Shown: piece by piece, positions 57,413 to 64,000 of the stretch | How the letters are laid out: each line of letters opens with the position of its first letter | Position numbering within the stretch: the stretch's first letter is position 1 | NCBI GenBank assembly: GCA_028673005.1 | Contig: CM054113.1 | Location: 71,620,500-71,684,499 of the forward strand | Reading direction: 5' to 3' | Length of the DNA: 64,000 nucleotides | DNA from: Tanypteryx hageni | Taxonomy: Eukaryota; Arthropoda; Insecta; Odonata; Petaluridae | The notes under the pieces: generated by a model | Databases searched by the model: none | What the model was told of the DNA's origin: nothing | Seen by the model: the letters and a program-made list of their open reading frames with translations, nothing else | Program-made: the position numbers and the translations under genes

Positions 57413-57810
57413 ATTAATATTTTTGTGATAATTTTAAACCTCTCTTTCTCTCCCTATTTTCCAAACCGTCCTCAAGATCTCTACTTTTCTACCTAACTCC
57501 CCAATCCTTCACACTGCAAATATTTTACATGCTCGGTTTGTTTATTAAAACGTCCAGCACGTTCCTAAGATTTTCTTACCATTTCTATTTCATTAATATT
57601 GAATTTAGCTCATTATTACAATCTTTAATCTTTTTTAATTATATTTCAGCTTTTTAGGTATTCCTTCTCGTAAATAACGCATCGAATGTTGTCTACATTG
57701 TTTGCTATGAAAATTTTTTCCCTCTCATTCCGTTTTTCTCTCCTCGTATTAAACGCCTTCAAGGCACGCTTAATCCTATATGAATTGAGATAACAATAGG
57801 CTTCCGAGGT
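57413..57810. other. no gene seen
   Basis: AT- and CT-rich DNA between two Helitron copies. Confidence 0.4.
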
Positions 57811-58115
57811 TCAACAATGTGATTGGTATGCAAGACAACATCCCGTTAAAATGCCAAGATTTCCCCAAAATATGTGAATTAATCGTCTTAGATCAATTTT
57901 TCTGCACTTCAGAAAGCCGATTTTACGTGTTATCTTATAGGGAATGCAAATCATCTCCTGGAGTCGAACCCTGGACGTTGTTCGAAAATTTTTATATCTG
58001 AGTAAATTATCTCTGCCAAATTTCAAGTTTATATCAGCCTATTTGATCGAGTTATCCCCGTTTTAAGAGCGTGAAATTGACCAATAAACGGACCAATATA
58101 ACCTTTTCTTATAAG
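57811..58115 (-). mobile_element. Helitron 5' portion with the empty LTR target
   Basis: On the minus strand it starts near 58115 with AAAAGGTTATATTGGTCCGT, then ATAACTCGATCAA and AAATTTGGCAGAG, aligning with the 5' part of Helitron 4. The sequence CTCTGCCAAATTTCAAG (58011-58027) corresponds to the uninterrupted target of the LTR insertion. The internal GGGTTCGACTCCAGGAGA matches the GATTCGACCCCGAGAGAC motif of the fragment at 44177. The 3' end was not located. Confidence 0.6.
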
Positions 58116-58697
58116 GGAGGATAATGTAGATAACACCTAGTGTAAAACCTGCGCTCATAATGCATTAAAAGTACTTAAAACTTCTCTCATGATTGTGCCA
58201 ACGAAGTGTTTATTGTAAATCCTCGCTCAATACTTGTAGTTGCACCTTCATATGAACCCTTCCAATTCATTCAATGAATATTACAGGGATAAAAACCATG
58301 TCCGTAATACTGTATTTCCTACTATCACAAGTAATAGCTCGATATGCGTAATAATATTCAAACCATGATGACCTTTGTTCTGAATACTTTGACAAGTTCA
58401 CGCGCATTCTGACTCCTTGCTCGAGTACAGACGGTTTAAATTTATGTGATTAAATCCTAACTATTTCGGAATTCATCCTCTTCAGCGTCTGGCCCTGGTT
58501 CAAACGCAGGTGGAGTAATGCCTCCATAAGAAACCGAGCGCACGATCAAGTCCCTCTGCATCACTAAAGGCCACTCTTTCTTTCTCTCTCTCTACGCTTT
58601 CTTTCTACTTTTTTATTCTCTCTGTGTCCCATTCCATCCTTATCTGTTTCTTCGCTCTCTCCGTCTTTCCCGCGCTCTCTCAGCAAAAGGAGATCTC
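58116..58697. other. no feature seen
   Basis: AT-rich, then CT-rich at 58570-58690. No gene. Confidence 0.4.
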
Positions 58698-59001
58698 TCA
58701 AGGCCGCCACACACCGAAAGCTGCGCCACGCTATGCTATACCTCGCTAGGTATGTCTACGCATCGCTGCCTGCAGCAGGTAGTTCCTAGCTAGTTCCAAA
58801 CACCAGGCGCTACGCCACGCTATGGGTATGTCGCCATGCCTCGACACGTCCAACGGCAGTCGCCTCCCGCGCGAATTCTGTGGCATGTCTTTGGTGACGC
58901 ATGCGCACTCCACTCATTTTCTGCCACTGCTAGGGCCAGTGCAGGGATATTTTTCGCCCTAGGCGAACCTTCCGCCCCCTCGCATTTATGAGGGTCTATA
59001 G

Positions 59002-62000
59002 CAAGGGTTCTTAACCGGAGGTGCGGGAAGGGGGTCCAGGGGTAGCGGGAGGAACATCGCCTTTCAGATTCGTAGCGCCTACTTACAAAAATGAAAAGGG
59101 ATCTCTGGGAAAACCAGTGCAACAGAAATAATTCCTACCGCACACTTGCTGACACGGGTATCACCATGCGGGTAATCCCTTTTCTGGGAAATTGCGACGA
59201 GGGTAAACAAACAAGTAAGAGGCGTTGGAGGAATACAGTAGCGTAGGCCTATGGCATCCGTGCCGCCGATTGTTCCTTCCCTACCCCAAATGAACTTTGC
59301 TTGCCTCCGAGAAATATCAGGCAGTGCGAAAACGCGAGAAGAGAGACGAGAGGCGGCATAAAATGTCATAAAACATTCCACCAACACAGAGGCGAGTGAG
59401 AGGTAATGAGGGTCGAGGGATAAATTGCTCTGCTGTGAACCCTCGGCCTACAGGCCGGACTCTGCGTGTATGGCCCGCTTAAGAAAGATGCTTTCTTTTA
59501 ACTTCCGAGAAGGGATTTCCAAAGCATTTGTTTCGTTAAAGAAAGTGGGGAACCTAGAGGTCACCCATGATCCATATTTATTTCCTAGGAGATCACCTTC
59601 TCCTTCGGTCAGTATTTCATTGCTAGTTTCTGAAGATAGTCGAGTTCTTCTGTTTCAGACTGCATTTATTAGCATAAAGGTATGAAATTTTTCATAAATA
59701 TATATATTATTTAGTACTTAATTTTCTAGTATGAAAATATCCTTTTTGTTTGCATTAAGACGTGCTTTTAATAATTATAGTATTAATTGAATAATGTTTC
59801 ATAAACCATAGTTTTTGCTATTACATAAATTAATCTGTTGCAGCCTAGGTTTAAATATTTTGGAAATCCGAAGAAAAGTAATTACGATGAATCATACGTA
59901 TCTTTTGGCTTCACATTCATCGAACGCCAAAGCATACAGAAACCTCAGTGCTTATTATGTGGGAAAATCTTTTTCAACGATAACATGAAGCCATCGAAAC
60001 TGAAAGAGCACCTTTCTTCCATTCACCCTGAGAATGTCTCGGACAGTCTTGAGGTATTTCGACAGATGAAAGCTCGATTTGAGACATCAGCAACTTTGCC
60101 GAAACTTGGATTTGCTCCTACACAAAAACCTTTCTGAGAAACATCTTACAAGGTCGCATTTTGTATTGCAGAAAACAAGAAGCCACACAATATTGCAGAG
60201 ACTTTCGTCAAGCCTTGTGCCCTGGAGATGGTTGAGCTGGTGTGTGGTAAAGAACAACGGAAGAAGATTGAGGCAGTTCCCTTGTCAAAAGACGTTATTC
60301 GTTCTCGAATTGCCGACATGTTTTCGAATATTCTTAAACAGGTCAAGGAAGAATTAGAAGCTAGCCCCTATCAGTTCAGCATGCAATTGGATGAGACTAC
60401 CGATGTATCACAGTGCAGTCAGCTGCTTGTTTTTATTTGGTATGTGCACGCTGGTGCCATAAAAGAAGAATTTCTCTTTTGCGAGCCTATTCTAACAACC
60501 ACCAAGGCCTCAGACTTTCTTGAAATTATGAAAGGTTTCCTTGCCAAGCAAGTCTTTGATTGGAAGAAGCACCTCGGTTCAATATGCACCGATGGAGCAC
60601 CTTCTACGCTAGGAAAGAAATCTGGATTTTCGGCACTGGTGAAGAAAGAAGCTCCACACGTCATTGTAACTCATTGCTTCCTACACCGTCATGCTCTGGC
60701 TTTTAAGTCCCTTCCAGAAACTCTGAAGGATGTTTTGTCAATAGCAGTGCAAGCAGTCAACTTCATTAGTACCAGAGCCTTGAACCATCGCCTGTTCAAG
60801 CAGTTTTGCAAGGAAATGGGGGCAGACACGAAGTTCCTTTATACTACACAGAAGTCCGCTGGCTTTCCAGAGGTCAAGTTTTAAAACGTTTGGTGGAACT
60901 TCGTGTTGAAGTCTCACTTTTTGGAGGGAGAAAGAAAATGCCCTTTCTGAGCGGTTTGAAAGCAAGGATTTCATTCTCGCCATGGCATATTTGGCAGATA
61001 TATTTTTTCATCTAAACAGCACAAATATGTCCATTCAAGGCCCATCAGTGACCATCATGGACGCTGCTGAAAAACAATGCAATTCTGAGTAAACTACCCC
61101 ATTGGCAGAGAAGAGTGTAAAACGGACATTAGGCCAATTTTCCGACTCTTGAGGAAGTACTTTTTGAGGCAGACATTACAGGTGATAAATATATTACCAT
61201 TTAGCCCAGGAGGAAATCTGCAATCATTTGGAGAACCTTCAAACAACTTTGAATGGTTATTTCAGCTTGGAGGGTATGAAAATCGACACATGGATTCGCA
61301 ATCCTTTTGTTGCTAATCTTGATGACATTGAAGATTTTGACTTAGCAAAAGATGACTTCATCGATTTAAGAGCAAAGGAATAGTTGAAAAGTGAGTTTGG
61401 AGCAAAGACTGAATTCTGGTGCTCTTTGGTTCATGCCTATCCATAGATTGTGAAGCGAGATTTATCAGCCATTGTTCCCCTTGTTACAACATACCTATGT
61501 GAGTCAGGTTTTTCAACATTGGTTGCCATGAAGATGAAGACCCGAAACAGATTAGATGCTGCAGATGACATGTGAGTCGCTCTGTCCAACACTCTTCCGC
61601 AGTTTCAAGCTTTGGTTGACGCCAAACAACAACAACGGTCCCATTAAAATTTAAGAAAAATAAGTTGATTTATAAATACAATATTTATTTTTGATAAATT
61701 TTTTGAAATTATCTATATCAAATTTAAAATTTGTCACACGTAAATATTTTAAAAATTGGTTTGTGCATTGAAATTTTTATATGTTGTGTAATTAGTGTAT
61801 TCTTATTGGGTTTATCATCTGCATTATATTATTATTGTGTCTTTCATTGAGGAAACATTGATTTGAAAGCTTAATAATGTAATAAATATGTTTGATTTTA
61901 TGTACTATATGTTTACTAATTAATTAAACCTAAAAACACAAACAAAATTGATAACTATGGAAAAAATTTTGTTGGGGGTGCTGGGTTGCCATGGATTGCT

Positions 62001-62038
62001 ATTGGGGGTGCGGGCCTGTAAAAGCTTAAGAACCCCTG
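59002..62038 (+). mobile_element. hAT transposon with broken ZBED-like transposase (3.0 kb)
   Basis: The flanks are GTCTATAG (58994-59001) and GTGTATAG (62039-62046), an 8-bp duplication with one mismatch. The left tip is CAAGGGTTCTTAACCGG, and the inverted right tip is CAGGGGTTCTTAAGC, both typical of the hAT group with ZBED5-like transposases. Inside is a decayed transposase on the plus strand. The element is inserted in the MITE at 58698-62095. Confidence 0.88.
59838..61646 (+). pseudogene. hAT transposase, ZBED5/SCAND3-like (broken)
   Basis: The N-terminal part (59838-60137) has a BED-type zinc finger (PQCLLCGKIF ... LKEHLSSIHPE). An acceptor-like TCTGTTGCAG at about 59833-59842 suggests an upstream intron. 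A frame change near 60135 leads to NIAETFVKPCALEMVELVCG, then the catalytic core: SMQLDETTDVSQCSQLLVF with the first acidic residue, and ICTDGAPSTLGKKSGF with the second. Then come HCFLHRHALA and, after another frame change near 60830, TEVRWLSRGQVLKRL. The C-terminal dimerisation part ends ESGFSTLVAMKMKTRNRLDA near 61500-61555. Several stops lie between 61090 and 61570. Related domesticated proteins exist in animals, but this copy is a dead transposon gene. Confidence 0.88.
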
Positions 62039-62262
62039 GTGTATAGCATAGCACAGCGTGGCGCCACGTGGCGTACCTTTCGGTGTGCGGCGGCCTTTAA
62101 GTTGTTTTAATACACGCAGCAGGAGCGGCGTGCGCCGAGCGTTTGGGGCGGAAAGAAAGCAAGACAGTTTTCATGTAGGACGCGGGCGTCAAACAAGTGA
62201 CTGTCTGGAGGCATTTTTTATCACAGTTCGGTGAGGACGTGAGAATTATAATTGGAATTATA

Positions 62263-62500
62263 ATGGATCGGTTCCAGCTCCAGTGGCGAAATAGCCTTTT
62301 AATCTATTTGATACTTAGAAGAAGGCGGCGTATTGCGACTAAAAGGTGGTGGGTTCGACCCCTTTATGCGGCAAGGCGCAATAACGGCGATTACTACAAT
62401 TTGCTGCAGGAGATGCGATTGAACGACAGCGAGTCTTTTTTTAATTATTATAGAATGTCTGCAGAAATGTTTGACATTCTACTAGGTATAGTTGTACCAT
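62263..62500 (+). pseudogene. Harbinger transposase N-terminus (truncated)
   Basis: From ATG at 62263 the frame reads MDRFQLQWRNSLLIYLILRR, then RWWVRPLYAARRNNGDYYNL and LQEMRLNDSESFFNYYRMSA, then EMFDILLGIV. Basic cluster, WVRPL, L.EMR..D...FF.Y.RM and FD.LL is the classical Harbinger start. After about 62500 the frame continues to 62739 only through sequence that is antisense to the MADF gene, so that tail is not transposase. No stop interrupts the retained part, which makes this the best-preserved of the three Harbinger relics. Confidence 0.82.
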
Positions 62501-62657
62501 TCCTTATAAGGATTTCCGTGACGCGAGAATCCATATCAATCATCTCCCACGCCTTCTCCCTTAATACCTTGTCTCTGTATCTTCTGTCTTTTACATTGTA
62601 CAGGAACTGGTATTTCTCTTTAACCTCTTCAATTATTATTTCTTTTACCGCTTCCAT
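62500..62657 (-). pseudogene. MADF-domain accessory protein N-terminus (truncated)
   Basis: Minus-strand ATG at 62657 in a GTGCCATGG context. It reads MEAVKEIIIEEVKEKYQFLY, then NVKDRRYRDKVLREKAWEMI. LI..V...P.LY....YRD...R..AW..I is the MADF signature; a Lys-Tyr pair stands where Pro is common. In Harbinger elements this partner binds DNA together with the transposase. It converges on the transposase fragment, and the distal halves of both genes are lost. Confidence 0.75.
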
Positions 62658-62896
62658 GGCACCGATTGCTCTTCAGTTCAAAATGAACCATGTGCCAGGT
62701 TTAATTTACGCTCGAATGTATTCGTTATTCATTTGTTGAGTTACCGCGCGCGACGCATGCGGAAAAAGTTGAGAATATTTTAACTTTCACCGCCCGACCG
62801 CCTCACCGCTCGTGCCGCTTCAATCGAGGCCACTGATTGGTTACCGTCGATCCTTAACCGCCCGTGCCGCCTGTACCGCGTGCATGGAAACGCACC

Positions 62897-63033
62897 TTCT
62901 CTCCCTCCTCTCTTAGGCCTCCCATTTTTGGATCTGCACCGCCCTGCGTTCCACTATGCCCACGCTTCCCGGTCTTCTGCTGTTTTCTTTTTTTAGTAAA
63001 CCCAACCCCAATCGCGTGGTCTTCTCCTCCGCT
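62897..63033. other. no feature seen
   Basis: CT-rich short interval. Confidence 0.4.
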
Positions 63034-63150
63034 TTTTACTTTCTCATAAACATAGTATATAAAGGAAGTATTTTAATCGCGAAATAAATCGACTTCGAGG
63101 TTTGATGGAAATACCTGTTTTAGATGCCCCTGAGTCCAAACAAGTAAGAT
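63034..63150 (+). repeat. dispersed family D, copy 3
   Basis: TTTTACTTTCTCATAAACAT, then AGTATATAAAGGAAGTATTTT, AATCGCG, CTTCGAGGTTTGATGG and TTTTAGATGCCCCTGAGTCC. This is the most complete of the three copies (see 36513 and 45290). Confidence 0.65.
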
Positions 63151-63339
63151 ACCCTTGCGCTAAAGCTGGTGGCGAAAGCACGTTTCTTAGAAATTTTCAG
63201 GGTTCTAGTTTTCCTCCTACTATGAGAAGGGGAGAATTCGTACCATTGTAATGTATATCCTTATTACAATTTTCCCATCCGTGAAAACGTCACGCCTCCA
63301 TCTTCAATGATTTGGATACAATACCACTTCGAAATATGG

Positions 63340-63640
63340 AACTTTTCGAAATTGAAGCCAACTAGTGGAAAACCTATGAACTACAAGGAAGTTTTAGGAA
63401 AATTCATTGCGAATTAGATAGCTCTTTATATTCTATGAATTTTCCACCGCTTGGAATTTCCATATAGTTCATAGAGTATCCGCTAGGTGGCTTCAAATTT
63501 AACCTTTTTGTTTTGAGATATATTTGGAAACTTCTTTTTGAATTAGATAGCTCTTATAAATCCATTAATCTATTAATTTTCAACTGATTAAACTTCCACG
63601 GTAGTTCATAGATTATCTGCTAGATTTGGGGGCCTCAAAC
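63340..63640. repeat. local cluster of inverted and direct repeats
   Basis: A GTGGAAAACCTATGAACTAC segment at about 63365-63385 is inverted relative to 63455-63500 (TATAGTTCATAGAGTATCCG) and 63590-63630 (GTAGTTCATAGATTATCTGC). GAATTAGATAGCTCTT occurs at 63411 and 63539 in direct orientation. Class unknown. Confidence 0.6.
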
Positions 63641-63740
63641 TCACATCGTTACGCGGGCCGGATGAAGGCCCTCCACCAAACCCTCGTGCCGCATAAGGCA
63701 CCTTACCAAGTCCGCGGGCCGTATACTTTCCCAATCCACA
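63630..63740 (+). mobile_element. possible hAT-type terminus at the window edge
   Basis: GGGGGCCTCAAACTCACATC followed by GCGGGCCGGATGAAGGCC and a second CGCGGGCCGTA has the look of hAT ends of the GGCCTCAAAC...GCGGGCC type. No opposite end is visible within the window. Confidence 0.3.
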
Positions 63741-64000
63741 CCGTTTCATATTCTTTGGAGATTTATCTCCCCTTCCACATGGACGAAATCGCCCCAGTCC
63801 TTTGATGTGGCCTTAAACCCATTATTACAAAAATATTATATTCGGCGTCGAGTGTTAGATTCTTCGGACACGCAAGAAACACGCTGGTTACAAAGTCGGA
63901 AAATGTAAAAATTTGAAGTGGTGTTGTATACAAATTATTGAAGCTGAAGGAGTGAAGTTTTCAGGGATGGGAAGGTCTATTGAGTATCTACATTGCAGCG
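63741..64000. other. no feature seen
   Basis: No gene or repeat was recognised up to the window end. Confidence 0.4.

Larger units (their letters stand above)
58698..62095. mobile_element. inverted-repeat (Harbinger-like) MITE split by the hAT element
   Basis: The left end AGGCCGCCACACACCGAAAG (from about 58698) and the complement of the right end, AGGCCGCCGCACACCGAAAG (to about 62095), form inverted repeats. They continue for about 45 bp through GCGCCACGCTATGC-like sequence. Flanking triplets are TCA and TTA, a possible degenerate TWA duplication. Without the inserted hAT element the length is about 350 bp. Repeated CTACGCCACGCTATG words fill the left part. Confidence 0.65.
62197..62896 (+). 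mobile_element. PIF/Harbinger deletion derivative 3
   Basis: It joins a transposase N-terminus (plus strand, from 62263) to a MADF N-terminus (minus strand, from 62657), with the junction near 62500. The right tip read inward, AGGTGCGTTTCCATGCACGC, resembles the tip AGGTGCGTCTTCACTTGGCG of derivative 1 and is followed by GGCGGCACGGGCGG words. The left tip was not identified and may lie under the neighbouring MITE, so the left boundary is approximate. Confidence 0.6.

Noticed and set aside
62500..62739. Second half of the plus-strand frame starting at 62197
   Set aside because: After the deletion junction it is antisense to the MADF gene, so it does not belong to the transposase.

Overview
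This is eukaryotic, almost certainly arthropod, DNA. It is AT-rich, with (TA)n, (GA)n and (GT)n microsatellites, and it shows no dense gene packing, ribosome-binding sites or operons. The transposon mix (RTE LINE, Ty3/Gypsy, hAT, PIF/Harbinger with a MADF partner gene, piggyBac, pogo, Helitrons, tRNA-derived SINEs) fits an insect or another arthropod; I do not name a species. I found no host protein-coding gene, rRNA or canonical tRNA gene that I can defend. The window reads as intergenic or long-intron DNA in which nearly everything recognisable is mobile or repetitive.

Left part (1-29700). A pogo-type remnant (2472-3142, TA duplications) lies beside a fold-back element with two 124-bp arms (3151-3428) and long TA runs. 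Further right come a PIF/Harbinger deletion derivative (9697-10524), two piggyBac-type elements bounded by TTAA (13811-14733 and 17284-17851), two SINEs sharing a central domain (20757-20990 minus, 21672-22009 plus) and a dispersed repeat family. Between them are relatively GC-rich islands carrying GA/CT tracts (6240-7060, 11260-12240, 15181-16520, 18460-19590, 23770-24760, 28391-28960, 35440-36180, 41990-42480). These hold no believable genes and may be regulatory.

Middle (29700-49360). A tandem array of about 146-bp units is interrupted by an RTE-type retrotransposon (29902-33169) with a 10-bp target duplication and an open 998-codon endonuclease/reverse transcriptase frame. Its 5' end is a tRNA-like sequence. 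Then come a hAT-type element with a TCCATACA duplication (39450-40244) and two Helitrons abutting head to tail (46484-47665 and 47666 onward); the second carries a decayed Rep-helicase N-terminus on the minus strand.

Right part (49360-64000). A Harbinger element with TAA duplications (49363-50847) contains a 266-bp hAT MITE with a perfect 8-bp duplication. Two more Helitrons follow, one split by a Ty3/Gypsy-type LTR element (53901-57316) with two 204-bp LTRs. This element has lost reverse transcriptase and integrase yet keeps one long open frame. A 3.0-kb hAT element with a broken ZBED-like transposase (59002-62038) is nested inside an inverted-repeat element (58698-62095), followed by a third Harbinger derivative.

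The only intact coding regions are the RTE protein and the fused gag-protease protein of the LTR element; all other coding traces are broken transposase fragments. The main story is layered insertion. Several nests can be ordered in time, and one LTR insertion has a related empty site 700 bp away.
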